From positions 62,001 through 126,000 of the forward strand of contig JAFLBL010000003.1 of assembly GCA_017303855.1 (NCBI GenBank): a stretch of 64,000 nucleotides of DNA. The letters are read 5' to 3'. Numbering within the stretch: position 1 is the stretch's first letter; the number at the start of each line of letters is the position of its first letter. A program made the translations under genes and the position numbers. The notes beneath the pieces are model-generated. The model was given only the letters and a program-made list of their open reading frames with translations, did not search any database and was not told where the DNA came from. Positions 16,187 to 25,437 of the stretch are shown in pieces. This stretch comes from Chitinophagales bacterium (GTDB lineage Bacteria; Bacteroidota; Bacteroidia; Chitinophagales; Chitinophagaceae).

Positions 16187-16600
16187 ATGTCTGATCCGCT
16201 TAATCCGTTGACAAAAGGCCAGCAGGAATTTTGTACCTGGGCCGGTATTTTTGGTGCGTTGATTGGCGCGGCCGCGCAGATTCAACACCTGATTTTTGCA
16301 TTGCCTTCCGTGACCACCCGGTTGATGAATGCGCCGTACCTCTATATCATCGGGGCTTTTGTTGTGCTGGCTATGCAGAAAGTTCAGGCACCTGCGATGC
16401 TGATCGTTGCCGCGGTACTGGCTTTTGTGAATTGCTTTATTGTACTGATCAGCGGGGCTTTTTCTCCCCTGATCATCATCCTGATGCTGTATACAGTAGT
16501 CATTACCGTTTTTGTATACGTGGAAAAAATCCAACTGGCATTGCGTAAAAAACTGGAAGTGGAAAAGGCGGAGGAAGACCGGTGGAAAGGAGTAATATGA
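16187..16600 (+). CDS. Small four-helix membrane protein of unknown function
   Basis: The 137-residue protein has four predicted membrane helices (about 16-36, 48-62, 66-88 and 90-112) and a charged cytoplasmic tail (KIQLALRKKLEVEKAEEDRW). I recognise no family motif. The ATG at 16187 follows a short TTGTTTAG-type repeat. It converges on the DUF420 gene, with 95 bp of repeats between them. Confidence 0.7.
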   Translation: MSDPLNPLTKGQQEFCTWAGIFGALIGAAAQIQHLIFALPSVTTRLMNAPYLYIIGAFVVLAMQKVQAPAMLIVAAVLAFVNCFIVLISGAFSPLIIILMLYTVVITVFVYVEKIQLALRKKLEVEKAEEDRWKGVI

Positions 16601-16695
16601 GCAAGTACGAAGTACGGCTTCGTTTCATCAATGTATTACTGACATCTCACAACCCACATCACACATCTCATACCTCACAACCCACATCCCACAAC
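16601..16695. repeat. Degenerate short-repeat spacer between convergent genes
   Basis: Two kinds of short repeat lie here: an AAGTACGAAGTACG-like palindromic word (16604-16618) and a run of CACATCTCACAACC-like units (16643-16693). Similar but different low-complexity spacers occur at several other gene borders in the window. No gene is visible. Confidence 0.7.
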
Positions 16696-17238
16696 TCAAA
16701 CATAATAAGGACTGATCATCCAATACACCAGCACCCCGGTAACGGCTACATAAAACCAGATGGGCCAGGTAATGCGGGCCAGCTTTTTATGTTGTGGCCA
16801 TTCGCCGGTCATGGCCCTGTAGGCAGTAAATAAAATAAAGGGCAGTATCAGTCCGGCCAGCGGGATATGCGTAAATAAAACGATATAATAAATCACCCGG
16901 GCAATGCCTTCCGCCCCGAATTTTGTTTCACCCGCAAAGAGATGATGACAGATATAACTGACCAGGAAAAGTATGGATAAGAGCATGGCCGTCATCATCA
17001 GCCCTTTGTGTAACAGGTATTTTTTTGCTTTTACCGCCAGTAAGGCGGCTACCAGTAATACGGCCACCATTGAATTGATAACAGCATTGATCTGCGCAAA
17101 AAAATGTACGTCAAAACCAAGGTTGACTTCCAGTTTAACCCGTCCCAGTAAGATCACTGCGGCAAATACAACCGCTGAAAATATCCAGATCAGCCGGTTT
17201 GCTTTCTTATCGTTTTTATTCCATGCAGCCTTAAGCAT
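16696..17238 (-). CDS. DUF420 family membrane protein, probable cytochrome oxidase assembly factor
   Basis: The 180-residue protein has five membrane helices and scattered histidines (FFAQINAV, LLHKGLMM, YICHHLFAG, LFTHIPLAG), as in DUF420/CtaM-like proteins associated with oxidase maturation. It is the last gene of the respiratory block and its start lies 8 nt inside the end of the SCO gene, implying translational coupling. An exact biochemical role, such as a haem or copper step, cannot be read from the sequence. Confidence 0.82.
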   Translation of the reverse strand: MLKAAWNKNDKKANRLIWIFSAVVFAAVILLGRVKLEVNLGFDVHFFAQINAVINSMVAVLLVAALLAVKAKKYLLHKGLMMTAMLLSILFLVSYICHHLFAGETKFGAEGIARVIYYIVLFTHIPLAGLILPFILFTAYRAMTGEWPQHKKLARITWPIWFYVAVTGVLVYWMISPYYV

Positions 17239-18040
17239 CAGTCTTCTTTTTTCTGTTTAAAAAATAGAGCAGGGTAAACACCCCGATAATCGCCATCAGG
17301 AAGGCGACCGCCATGATTTCCAGTTTGCCGGCGAAGAAACTCTTTTTATTCGGATCCTTCTCCATGGTAAGCATGACCAGGTCCTTGGATAAATGAGAGA
17401 GTGAAACTGAATCCAGGCCACTGTAATATCCGCGCACATGCCGGTTGCTGTCGATCAGTACAAACTTATCGCTGTGTACAAAATTAGTGTCCACTCCTTC
17501 CCCGTCAATCATCTGCAGTTTGATTTCATTCAGGGCAAAATCATAAATCTGTTTCCGGTCACCGGTAAGCAGCCACCATGTTTCGGGATTGATCTGAAAC
17601 CGGTTGGCCCAGTATTTCAGCCGCTCTACCGAATCGCGTTCCGGGTCAATACTGATGGAAAGAAAATGCACCAGCTTATTTGTCTTATCCCCTACCCGTT
17701 TGCCGTTATGAATGGATGCTGCCAGCCGCTTCATATTCTCCGTCATGCCCGGGCAAATGGTAGGACACCGGGTAAAGAAGAAATCAGCAATTACAATTTT
17801 TCCTTTGAGACTGTCCCAGGTGATTTTTTTACCATCCTGGTTGGTCAGTGAAATGTCTGATATTGTATGCCAGAGGGTATCGCTGACCCGTTTACCCCGC
17901 TCCGTATTGCTGATAATGGAATCCGGCAGATAGTGGCGGGGCATATGAATGTTTTTCTCGCTCTTGGTTTTTACAATAAAGTAAGAAACCAACGGGATCA
18001 TCAGGGCAATCAGCACAGCGAGTAAGGCTTTCTTGTTCAC
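17231..18040 (-). CDS. SCO1/SenC family copper chaperone
   Basis: The 269-residue protein has an N-terminal membrane anchor (5-24), a thioredoxin-like domain with the copper ligands Cys92 and Cys96 (RCPTICPGMT) and His189 (NFVHSDKFVLID), and an unusual second membrane helix near the C-terminus (about 242-264). SCO proteins deliver copper to, or reduce the cysteines of, the CuA site of oxidase subunit II. It follows the oxidase genes on the same strand but after a strong hairpin, so it may be transcribed at a lower level. Confidence 0.93.
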   Translation of the reverse strand: MNKKALLAVLIALMIPLVSYFIVKTKSEKNIHMPRHYLPDSIISNTERGKRVSDTLWHTISDISLTNQDGKKITWDSLKGKIVIADFFFTRCPTICPGMTENMKRLAASIHNGKRVGDKTNKLVHFLSISIDPERDSVERLKYWANRFQINPETWWLLTGDRKQIYDFALNEIKLQMIDGEGVDTNFVHSDKFVLIDSNRHVRGYYSGLDSVSLSHLSKDLVMLTMEKDPNKKSFFAGKLEIMAVAFLMAIIGVFTLLYFLNRKKKTDA

Positions 18041-18050
18041 TAGTATGGTA

Positions 18051-18109
18051 TTAAAAAAGTAAAACCATTAAACCGCTTCCAGGTTCGCCGGACAGACGGT
18101 TTAATGGTT
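18051..18109 (-). terminator. Hairpin terminator or attenuator between subunit IV and SCO genes
   Basis: On the minus strand AACCATTAAACCG (18109-18097) pairs perfectly over 13 bp with CGGTTTAATGGTT (18075-18063), with a 21-nt loop, and is followed by TTACTTTTTTAA. It sits after the oxidase genes and before the SCO/DUF420 pair, where it could end or reduce transcription. Confidence 0.7.
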
Positions 18110-18135
18110 AAAATCAGTATTTCCTTTAGTTGATC

Positions 18136-18600
18136 TTATTCTTTACCGCTGGCAGGCGCAGCAGGCTTGGCTTCTTCCTTATGTGTTCCGTGTTTGGCGG
18201 GCATGGTGCTTTCCTGGAAATGCTTGTCATAGGTATTCCGCAGGTTCTTATAGGAATTGCCATCCCAGATAAAAGCTGCGATAAACCAGATAAATAGCAG
18301 CAGGGGAACCACAATCGTCATAATCATGTTCCGGATCTCATCTCCCAGGTGCATGAACACAGAAACAATGTAATAAGCTTTGGCCAGGGTCAGGATACAT
18401 ACCATGCCTTTGAAAGCCAGGATCAGAAATTCATTGGGATTCTCCCCTTTATGAATGTTATAGATCGCCAATCCGATAACCAGTTCAATTACGGTAATCA
18501 CAGACAACAGTAAGGTCGTTTTTTTCACCTTCTTATAAAACGTTCCGTCATCGGCGTGTTCGTGGTGGATCGTTACTTCTTCAAATGCAGGATGTTGCAT
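18136..18600 (-). CDS. Cytochrome c oxidase subunit IV family protein
   Basis: The 154-residue protein has three membrane helices (about 28-45, 57-80 and 90-112), the prokaryotic subunit IV layout, with the segment AYYIVSVFMHLGDEIRNMI typical of the family. The tail (about 125-154) is rich in Lys, Glu and Ala and probably disordered. The subunit stabilises the oxidase and is not catalytic. It follows the subunit III gene by 47 nt and is the last structural subunit of the cluster. Confidence 0.88.
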   Translation of the reverse strand: MQHPAFEEVTIHHEHADDGTFYKKVKKTTLLLSVITVIELVIGLAIYNIHKGENPNEFLILAFKGMVCILTLAKAYYIVSVFMHLGDEIRNMIMTIVVPLLLFIWFIAAFIWDGNSYKNLRNTYDKHFQESTMPAKHGTHKEEAKPAAPASGKE

Positions 18601-18647
18601 AGTATTTTTAAATTTCGATTTTTAAAATAGTTAAGGGCCTGCTGCTG

Positions 18648-19520
18648 TTATATCAGATAGAAACAGAGGAATACGAATACCCATACCAGGTCTACGAAGT
18701 GCCAGTACAATCCGGCTTTCTCAATCATCAGGTAATGACCCCTGTTCTGGAATACGTTTTTCTGTGTCATCATCAGCATTACGATATTGATTACCACACC
18801 GGAGAATACGTGGAAGCCATGGAAGCCGGTGATACCGTAGAAGTAGCCACCGAAAGCAATCGGTCCTTTTGTGCGGACATGCAATTCATCCAGGTTGATC
18901 TTGCTGATCAGGTCTTTATCGGTAAGGGCGGCCAGTTGTTCATGACTTGAGCCATGGTTGGACTGATGGGCCAGGTTAACCAGTGTTTCGTGCGGTGTAT
19001 TCTGCAATGCGGCGAGGGCTGCATCATGGCTCACGAGTGAACCCCAGGGGTTGCCACGCATGGTTTGTCCGATAATATCAATTTTACCATCCACCAGTAC
19101 GGCATGCTCACCGGTAATCAGGTGATGCCATTCCCATGCCTGGCAGCTAAGGAATGCCACGCCACCAACGATGGTCCAGAATAACCATTTCACCACACCG
19201 GCTTTATCGCCTTTGTGACCGGCATGTACAGCCAGTACCATGGTCACCGAACTGATGATCAGGATAAAGGTCATCACACTCACGAAAGCAAGCGGAAGAT
19301 TGGCATGACCGGCACCCGGAAATGCATTAAACACCACGTTGGGATCGGGCCAGAAGTTCTGGCTGAAACGGATAGATCCGTAAGAGATCAGGAAAGCACC
19401 GAAAGTAAAGGCATCACTCATCAAAAAATACCACATCATCAGCTTGCCATACTCCAGGTTGAAGGGGCTCTTACCACCGCTCCACCACTTGGTCTGATGT
19501 ACTGTTGCTGTTGTCGCCAT
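18648..19520 (-). CDS. ctaE: Cytochrome c oxidase subunit III
   Basis: The 290-residue protein has seven membrane helices and the subunit III signatures QAWEWHHLI, GITGFHGFHVFSG and GLYWHFVDLVWVFVFLCFYLI. Subunit III supports proton uptake and stability of the haem-copper oxidase. A soluble insert of about 70 residues sits between helices near 135-205. The gene is preceded by a second, shorter subunit III-like gene, an arrangement common in Bacteroidota, where the two copies form separate chains. Confidence 0.93.
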   Translation of the reverse strand: MATTATVHQTKWWSGGKSPFNLEYGKLMMWYFLMSDAFTFGAFLISYGSIRFSQNFWPDPNVVFNAFPGAGHANLPLAFVSVMTFILIISSVTMVLAVHAGHKGDKAGVVKWLFWTIVGGVAFLSCQAWEWHHLITGEHAVLVDGKIDIIGQTMRGNPWGSLVSHDAALAALQNTPHETLVNLAHQSNHGSSHEQLAALTDKDLISKINLDELHVRTKGPIAFGGYFYGITGFHGFHVFSGVVINIVMLMMTQKNVFQNRGHYLMIEKAGLYWHFVDLVWVFVFLCFYLI

Positions 19521-19556
19521 GTCAGTTGTCAGTTTTTACTTGTTTCGTTATGTCAA

Positions 19557-20129
19557 TTAATTCTTACCGAGAATCATAAAAAATACCAGCAGGTAGATCC
19601 AGAGGGCATCTACAAAATGCCAGTACGTGGCGGCCACTTCTACCGGCACCGCGCTGTAATTTTTGGTTTTGCCAAAAAATCCCTTCAAAAAAATAACCGC
19701 GAGTGCGATCAGTCCGCCGGCCACATGCAGGGCATGCAGACCGAAAATCACATATAGAAATTGTCCGCCACCGGACCCTTTGAACGTGATTTGCTGTGCC
19801 CATAATTGCTGAAAGCCCATCCATTGAAAAACGATGAAGGCGATTCCCAGCAGCACCGTAAGCCCGATCAGCATACGATACTTATTCATTTCACGGTCTT
19901 TAAAAGATCTGAGGGCCAGCTGAATGGTCAGACTGCTGAGCAGCATTACCCCGGTAGATACCCAGAATACCGTGGGTAAAGTGACCGGTTTCCAGTTGGC
20001 CTGGTTACTTTTTACGATAAATGCACTGGTGAGACCGGCAAACATCATGATCAGGCTGCCGATCGCTACCCATAACGTGAATTTATGGGGATGCATTTTT
20101 TCTTTTTGTTGATTACGCACGATGTCCAT
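19557..20129 (-). CDS. Second cytochrome c oxidase subunit III-like protein
   Basis: The 190-residue protein has five membrane helices and ends with the family motif YWHFVDALWIYLLVFFMI. The FGLHALHVAGG stretch corresponds to the FHGFHVFSG motif of the longer subunit. It lacks the first two helices of classical subunit III. It lies between ctaB (16 nt gap) and the full-length subunit III gene, so it is probably an accessory subunit of the same oxidase. Confidence 0.9.
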   Translation of the reverse strand: MDIVRNQQKEKMHPHKFTLWVAIGSLIMMFAGLTSAFIVKSNQANWKPVTLPTVFWVSTGVMLLSSLTIQLALRSFKDREMNKYRMLIGLTVLLGIAFIVFQWMGFQQLWAQQITFKGSGGGQFLYVIFGLHALHVAGGLIALAVIFLKGFFGKTKNYSAVPVEVAATYWHFVDALWIYLLVFFMILGKN

Positions 20130-20145
20130 CTCTCTTTATTATTAA

Positions 20146-21039
20146 CTAGACTTTACTCAGTAATAAGGCAAACAAAATAACCGGCAGGTACATATAACTG
20201 CCAAACATCACTTTGCGGGCCGCGCTTACTTCCATTGTCCGGTACAGCGTTACACAGCGGCCAATCATAAACAGGTTGCCCAGTATGATCAGTCCGATAC
20301 TGATCATGCCGGCCACGGTATCATAACTGCACATGCCGTTGAAATAAGGCAACAGCGTTACGGGTACCAGGAGCAACGAGTAAGCGATGGTTTGAATCGC
20401 TGTAAACTTTGTCGGTCCTTCATTGGCCGGTAACAGTTTAAATCCAACCGCCGAATAATCCCGGTGCGCCACCCAGGCAATAGCCCAGAAATGGGGGAAC
20501 TGCCAGAAAAACTGGAAGGCAAACAGGATCCATCCTCCGGCCGTCAACTGATCATCTCCCGCGGCCCACCCGATTAAACAGGGCAGTGCGCCGGGTACGG
20601 CTCCGATCAGCACGGCTATTGAATTAACTTTCTTCAACGGCGTGTAGATAAAAGCGTAGAGGAACAGACTGAAAGCTGCCAGACCTGCCGATAACCAGTT
20701 GAAATAATGACCGAGCAGATACACTCCGGCTGCCCCGGTAATCACCGCAAAGGCCCAGCCTTCATTCACGGACACCCTGCCGGCCGCTACCGGACGGGTG
20801 GATGTACGTTTCATTTGCGCATCCGTATCTTTTTCCACTACCTGGTTGATGGCGTTGGCACTTCCTGTTACCAGCATCCCACCTGCAAAGAGCAAGAATA
20901 TCATGAGCCAGTCGTACTCGACCACTTTGGGTGCCAGCAGGTAACTGATCACACTGCTGAATACCACCATGATACTCAGTGAAGGTTTCATCAACATCAC
21001 ATAGTCCTTAATCTTTTTCATGCCTTCACTTAAATTCAA
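20146..21039 (-). CDS. ctaB: Protoheme IX farnesyltransferase (heme O synthase)
   Basis: The 297-residue UbiA-family membrane enzyme adds a farnesyl group to haem b to make haem O, the precursor of haem A used by the neighbouring oxidase. It has about nine helices, the prenyl-diphosphate/Mg motif NAINQVVEKDTDAQMKRT (about 63-80) and the second Asp-rich loop GWAAGDDQLT. It lies in the oxidase cluster, which supports an aa3- or o-type haem in the product. Confidence 0.94.
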   Translation of the reverse strand: MNLSEGMKKIKDYVMLMKPSLSIMVVFSSVISYLLAPKVVEYDWLMIFLLFAGGMLVTGSANAINQVVEKDTDAQMKRTSTRPVAAGRVSVNEGWAFAVITGAAGVYLLGHYFNWLSAGLAAFSLFLYAFIYTPLKKVNSIAVLIGAVPGALPCLIGWAAGDDQLTAGGWILFAFQFFWQFPHFWAIAWVAHRDYSAVGFKLLPANEGPTKFTAIQTIAYSLLLVPVTLLPYFNGMCSYDTVAGMISIGLIILGNLFMIGRCVTLYRTMEVSAARKVMFGSYMYLPVILFALLLSKV

Positions 21040-21055
21040 ACAACAAATCCTGATT

Positions 21056-21188
21056 CACCTCTGACATCTTCTATAATGTCACCCCTTCGGGGTTCTGCTC
21101 TCACTTACTACTTATTTTCTATAATCATGTCAGCCCTTCGGGCTTTCCGTACTTCGTAGCTCGTACTTCGTAACTCGTACTTCGTACT
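21056..21188. repeat. Repeat-filled spacer inside the oxidase cluster
   Basis: Two related units, TTCTATAATGTCACCCCTTCGG and TTCTATAATCATGTCAGCCCTTCGG in outline, lie at about 21069 and 21117. Each ends in a short stem-loop closed by TTCG (CCCC/GGGG and AGCCC/GGGCT). A run of TCGTACTTCGTA-like words follows (21148-21188). On the minus strand these hairpins lie between coxA and ctaB, where they could affect mRNA processing. Confidence 0.75.
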
Positions 21189-21193
21189 TAGTC

Positions 21194-22993
21194 CTAGTGT
21201 TTTGATTCATTCGCTCCTACCGGCTCAGTTTGCGGAATGAAATCACGGCCGTCTTTCGCATAGTCATACGGCCAGCGGTGTACTTCAGGAATTTCTCCTA
21301 CCCAGTTACCATGACCCGGATTGATCGGGGTGGTCCACTCCAGGGTATTTGCTTCCCAGGGGTTGGTGGTCGTTACTTTTCTGCCCTTGTAAATGGAGTA
21401 GAAGAAGTTGAACACAAACATCAGCTGTACGGCAAATACGATAATGGAAACAACCGTGATCATTTTATCGAGATCGGCAAACTGGTTGAAGGATACCCAG
21501 CCTTTCTTATCAAGATAACGGCGGGGAACACCGGCCAGACCCTGGTAGTGCATAGGCCAGAAAATCAGGTAGGCACCTGCCATTGTTACCCAGAAGTGGA
21601 TATACGCCAGTGTATTGTTCATATACCGGCCAAACATTTTGGGGAACCAGTGGTATACCCCTGCAAACATGCCGAAGAAGGACGCCACACCCATTACAAT
21701 ATGGAAGTGCGCTACCACAAACATGGTGTCATGCAGATGAATATCGATGGTGGAGTTACCGAGGAAGATACCGGTAAGACCTCCCGAGATAAATAAGCTT
21801 ACAAAACCAATGGCGAAGAGTGCGGCCGGGGTAAACCGGATATTGCCTCTCCACAAGGTGGTGAGCCAGTTAAATACTTTGATGGCGGACGGCACCGCGA
21901 TCAGCAACGTAAGCAGTACGAATACCGATCCGAGGAAGGGGTTCAGTCCCGTTACAAACATGTGGTGCGCCCAAACCAGGAAGGCCAGTATCGCGATGGC
22001 GAACATGGAACCTAACATGGCCATATAACCGAAAATCGGTTTACGGGCACTCACGGATAAAATCTCCGACACCATACCCATCGCGGGCAGGAGGATGATA
22101 TATACTTCCGGGTGACCAAGGAACCAGAACAAGTGCTGGTACAGGATGGCGCTACCTCCTTCATTCGGAAGAATTTCGCCATTCACCACGATATCACTCA
22201 GGTAGAAACTGGTGCCGAGGTTACGGTCAAACAGCAGCAGGATCGCACCGGATAATAATACAGGGAAAGAAAGTACACCCAGTACAGCGGTGAAGAACAT
22301 CGCCCAGATCGGCAGCGGCAGACGGGTCATGCTCATTCCTTTGGTCCGCATGTTCAGGATGGTGGAAATATAGTTCAGACCACCCAGCAGGGAGGAAACA
22401 ATGAAAAGTGCCATGGCAATCAACCAGAGGTCGGTACCGATCTTCTGCCCGTCACCCGCCTGGCGTAACGCACTCAGCGGGGGATACATGGTCCATCCGC
22501 CGGAAGCGGGACCTGTATGCACAAAGATGGACGACAACATTACGATACCTGCCAGGAAGAAGAACCAGTAGGAAAGCATATTCATGAACGGAGACGCCAT
22601 ATCGCGTGCACCGATCTGCAGGGGAATGAGTAAGTTGGCAAAGGTACCACTCAGACCGGCCGTCAATACGAAGAATACCAGTACGGTACCGTGAATTGTT
22701 ACAAGACCATAATAAAATTCAGGCTGGATCTGTCCGCCCTTGGCCCAATGACCAAAGAAGGTTTCCAGGATCGGGAACGTCTGATCGGGATAACCCAGCT
22801 GCAGACGGAACAATACAGAGAAAAGACCGCCGATGATGGCCCACACGATACCGGTAATCAGGAATTGCTTACCGATCGTTTTGTGATCCATACTGAAGAT
22901 ATACTTCGAGATAAAGGACTGCTCATGGTGTCCATGTCCGTGGTCATCATGGTGCCCAACTGCTCCGGCGTGTAAGGTTGATGTTTCGCTCAT
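21194..22993 (-). CDS. ctaD: Cytochrome c oxidase subunit I
   Basis: The 599-residue haem-copper oxidase catalytic subunit has twelve or more helices. Visible signatures are the haem ligand region (VTIHGTVLVFFVLTAG), the CuB/Tyr motif WFLGHPEVYIILLPAMG, the His pair in VWAHHMFVTGLNP, and the distal haem ligands in HDTMFVVAHFHIVMG. It reduces O2 to water with proton pumping. The N-terminus is His-rich (GHHDDHGHGHH, residues 13-23), which may bind metal. It lies between subunit II and ctaB. Confidence 0.97.
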   Translation of the reverse strand: MSETSTLHAGAVGHHDDHGHGHHEQSFISKYIFSMDHKTIGKQFLITGIVWAIIGGLFSVLFRLQLGYPDQTFPILETFFGHWAKGGQIQPEFYYGLVTIHGTVLVFFVLTAGLSGTFANLLIPLQIGARDMASPFMNMLSYWFFFLAGIVMLSSIFVHTGPASGGWTMYPPLSALRQAGDGQKIGTDLWLIAMALFIVSSLLGGLNYISTILNMRTKGMSMTRLPLPIWAMFFTAVLGVLSFPVLLSGAILLLFDRNLGTSFYLSDIVVNGEILPNEGGSAILYQHLFWFLGHPEVYIILLPAMGMVSEILSVSARKPIFGYMAMLGSMFAIAILAFLVWAHHMFVTGLNPFLGSVFVLLTLLIAVPSAIKVFNWLTTLWRGNIRFTPAALFAIGFVSLFISGGLTGIFLGNSTIDIHLHDTMFVVAHFHIVMGVASFFGMFAGVYHWFPKMFGRYMNNTLAYIHFWVTMAGAYLIFWPMHYQGLAGVPRRYLDKKGWVSFNQFADLDKMITVVSIIVFAVQLMFVFNFFYSIYKGRKVTTTNPWEANTLEWTTPINPGHGNWVGEIPEVHRWPYDYAKDGRDFIPQTEPVGANESKH

Positions 22994-23033
22994 TGTCTCT
23001 TTGTTTATTCTGGAGGTGTAGCTTAAAATTAGA

Positions 23034-24080
23034 TTAACGGATTACAGCGGCAGTCACCGGAACGGGTGCAGCGGCCGTATCTTTTTTAACAGAAGGATCT
23101 TTATCAGGATTGGCAACCAGGTATTGTGGTTTTTTGGAAGCCATCCAGGCATCATACTCTTCCTGTGTTTCCACCACAATCACCCCGCGCATACTCCAGT
23201 GTCCTTTACCGCACATCTGGTCGCAGGAAATTTCGTATACAAAATCCGGGTTGCCGGTCTTTTTGCGCATATCCGCTGTAGTAACCGTGGGGGTAAACCA
23301 CATGGTGGTAGGCGTACCGGGTACGGCATCCATTTTCAAACGGAAATGAGCCAGCCCCACATCATGGATTACATCTTTGGCACCAATTACCAGTTGAACC
23401 GGCTTGTTGACGACCAGGTGCATTTCCTGTTCTACGAAAATATCATCATGGTTGGCGGGATCTTCCCATATCTGACCGGCAGGGTTGCTCGCAGCCGGAT
23501 TTACATTCTTGAAATATTTTTTACCCAGTACCTGGTCTTTTCCCGGGTAGCGGAATTCCCAGCCGAATTGCTTACCCACTACTTCAACCTGAACGGCATC
23601 TTTCGGGGCGGGACCGGTGATTTTGAACCAGTAAAAAATACCAAAACCTACCAGGATGGTCAGGGTAATGGCCGGGATAACGGTCCAGATCATCTCCAGT
23701 TTATTGTCATGCGGGAAATAAAAGGCTTTCTGATTTTCCTTTTCCTGGTATTTATAAGAGAACCAGAACAGGGCAATCTGCGTCAGTACAAAAACGATAA
23801 ACGTAATGGCAAGGGTAACATACAGCATCCTGTCTACCAGGATACCATGATCGGAAGCGGGTGCGCCCAGGATTTTATCCTTGAGGCGTTCATTACAATA
23901 CACCACGCCGATCAACCCGATGATCAGGAAGGCCAGCAGCAGAAAGCCATTGATCTTATTGGTTTGCTTACGGGAACGCTCGTATCCGCGCAACACGGCT
24001 ACATACTCACTGGCTTTAGCTATCTGAAAAGTGATAATAAAACCCAGCGCTAAAATTGCGACAATGAAAAATGTCTGCAT
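23034..24080 (-). CDS. ctaC: Cytochrome c oxidase subunit II
   Basis: The 348-residue protein has four N-terminal hydrophobic helices, of which the last two (about 85-108 and 135-152) are the usual anchors, and then a periplasmic cupredoxin domain. The CuA ligands are visible: His in VIHDVGLAHF and the cluster SCDQMCGKGHWSM, with two Cys, one His and one Met. No CXXCH is present, so it lacks the cytochrome c extension found in caa3 enzymes and must take electrons from a separate cytochrome, probably ActE or ActA next door. The two extra N-terminal helices are usual for Bacteroidota. Confidence 0.95.
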   Translation of the reverse strand: MQTFFIVAILALGFIITFQIAKASEYVAVLRGYERSRKQTNKINGFLLLAFLIIGLIGVVYCNERLKDKILGAPASDHGILVDRMLYVTLAITFIVFVLTQIALFWFSYKYQEKENQKAFYFPHDNKLEMIWTVIPAITLTILVGFGIFYWFKITGPAPKDAVQVEVVGKQFGWEFRYPGKDQVLGKKYFKNVNPAASNPAGQIWEDPANHDDIFVEQEMHLVVNKPVQLVIGAKDVIHDVGLAHFRLKMDAVPGTPTTMWFTPTVTTADMRKKTGNPDFVYEISCDQMCGKGHWSMRGVIVVETQEEYDAWMASKKPQYLVANPDKDPSVKKDTAAAPVPVTAAVIR

Positions 24081-24158
24081 AACTTAAAATGAGGTGGTTT
24101 TTATCTAATATCTGTCTAACAACTTTACATCAGAGGCGGAGGCGTGATCCGGATACCA

Positions 24159-25403
24159 TCAGGTATGGTGGATCAGGCTCTCTTTTACAAACGGGTGGTT
24201 TTTGGCCAGCAAAGGTGCTTTGGTAAGTGCCCTGCCGGTTACAAACATGATCAGCCCTACGAATCCGAGTGCCACACCCATATCATATAAGATATTGGGA
24301 ACATGTGTGGCGCCGGTGGAATCTTTCATTACACTCGGGAAGACCATCTGGTAAAAGTCCAGCCAGTGACCAAAAATGATCATGATCGCCATAAATGTAA
24401 TAGTTCCGTAGTTTCTTTTCGCATCCCGGGTCATTAATATTAACAACGGAGCAATAAAATTGATTATAAACATGAGCCAGAAGATGCCTTTATAAACGCC
24501 ATGGGCGCGGGGCTGGAAATAAACGGTCTCTTCGGGAATGTTGGCGTACCAGATCAGCATGAACTGGGAGAACCAGAGGTAGGTCCAGAATACGGAGAAG
24601 GCGAACATGAATTTACCAATATCATGGAGGTGTTCATTATTGGTATATTCCAGGTAGCCGTTATTTTTCAGGAATACCACAAACAGGGCGATCAGGGCCA
24701 TACCGGATACAAAGGTACTGGCGAAAGTATACCAGCTGTACATGGTACTGTACCAGTGTGCATCAATACTCATCAGCCAGAGCCAGGGAATAGAAGACAT
24801 CACGGTCAGGGAGAATACGATGATGAACATGGCTGCCCATACGGTATTGTTCCATACATATTTCTTTCTTTCAGCAATTGTTTCCAGGGGCTTAGTATCC
24901 AGGCTGCGGGACAACTGACGCATTTTCCAGCCCAGTAAGGACCAGAGCACAATGGTCAGCACGGTGGCCACGGCAAAGAAAGTGGTATTCAGGAAACCTT
25001 TTTTATGGGTCAGGATCGGGTCGTGTGCCACATGTTCGGTATCCGTCCAGTGGTAAATAGTATGGTTACCACCAAAAGCGATAGACAGGAGAATAGCGCC
25101 GGCAATTACACCAATCACGGGTACCACGGCTGAGATAGCTTCAGGCACACGGCGGAAAGCCATCTGCCAGCCACCCCAGGCCAGGGTAGTAGCGCATATA
25201 AAGAACATGGAAGCATTTACCACGAGCAAAAAGAATACGCTGTTTTGCAGCAAAGAAGCCCAGAACCTGGCCGACTTATGAGGATCAGACGAGGATCCGC
25301 TGGTAACCCATAATCCTGCAATCGCCAGGATACCCACTGCCATCAATGCAATGGCAATCGTATTATATCTCTTTGGCACTTCAAAATTTTCCCGGATAGA
25401 CAT
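24159..25403 (-). CDS. actF: Alternative Complex III integral membrane subunit ActF
   Basis: The 414-residue membrane protein has about ten helices and belongs to the second, shorter NrfD/PsrC-like subunit of Alternative Complex III. Motifs include MSSIPWLWLMSIDAHWYSTMYSWY and FMLIWYANIPEE. With ActC it forms the membrane core that handles menaquinol and probably protons. It is the last act gene, 78 nt before ctaC, consistent with ACIII and the oxidase forming a supercomplex. Confidence 0.92.
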   Translation of the reverse strand: MSIRENFEVPKRYNTIAIALMAVGILAIAGLWVTSGSSSDPHKSARFWASLLQNSVFFLLVVNASMFFICATTLAWGGWQMAFRRVPEAISAVVPVIGVIAGAILLSIAFGGNHTIYHWTDTEHVAHDPILTHKKGFLNTTFFAVATVLTIVLWSLLGWKMRQLSRSLDTKPLETIAERKKYVWNNTVWAAMFIIVFSLTVMSSIPWLWLMSIDAHWYSTMYSWYTFASTFVSGMALIALFVVFLKNNGYLEYTNNEHLHDIGKFMFAFSVFWTYLWFSQFMLIWYANIPEETVYFQPRAHGVYKGIFWLMFIINFIAPLLILMTRDAKRNYGTITFMAIMIIFGHWLDFYQMVFPSVMKDSTGATHVPNILYDMGVALGFVGLIMFVTGRALTKAPLLAKNHPFVKESLIHHT

Positions 25404-25437
25404 CAGTTAGTATTTAATGTTTCTTCAATTCGGTTTG

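Noticed and set aside
23124..24053. 309-codon plus-strand ORF opposite ctaC
   Set aside because: It is the antisense of a well-supported gene, with a composition typical of shadow frames.
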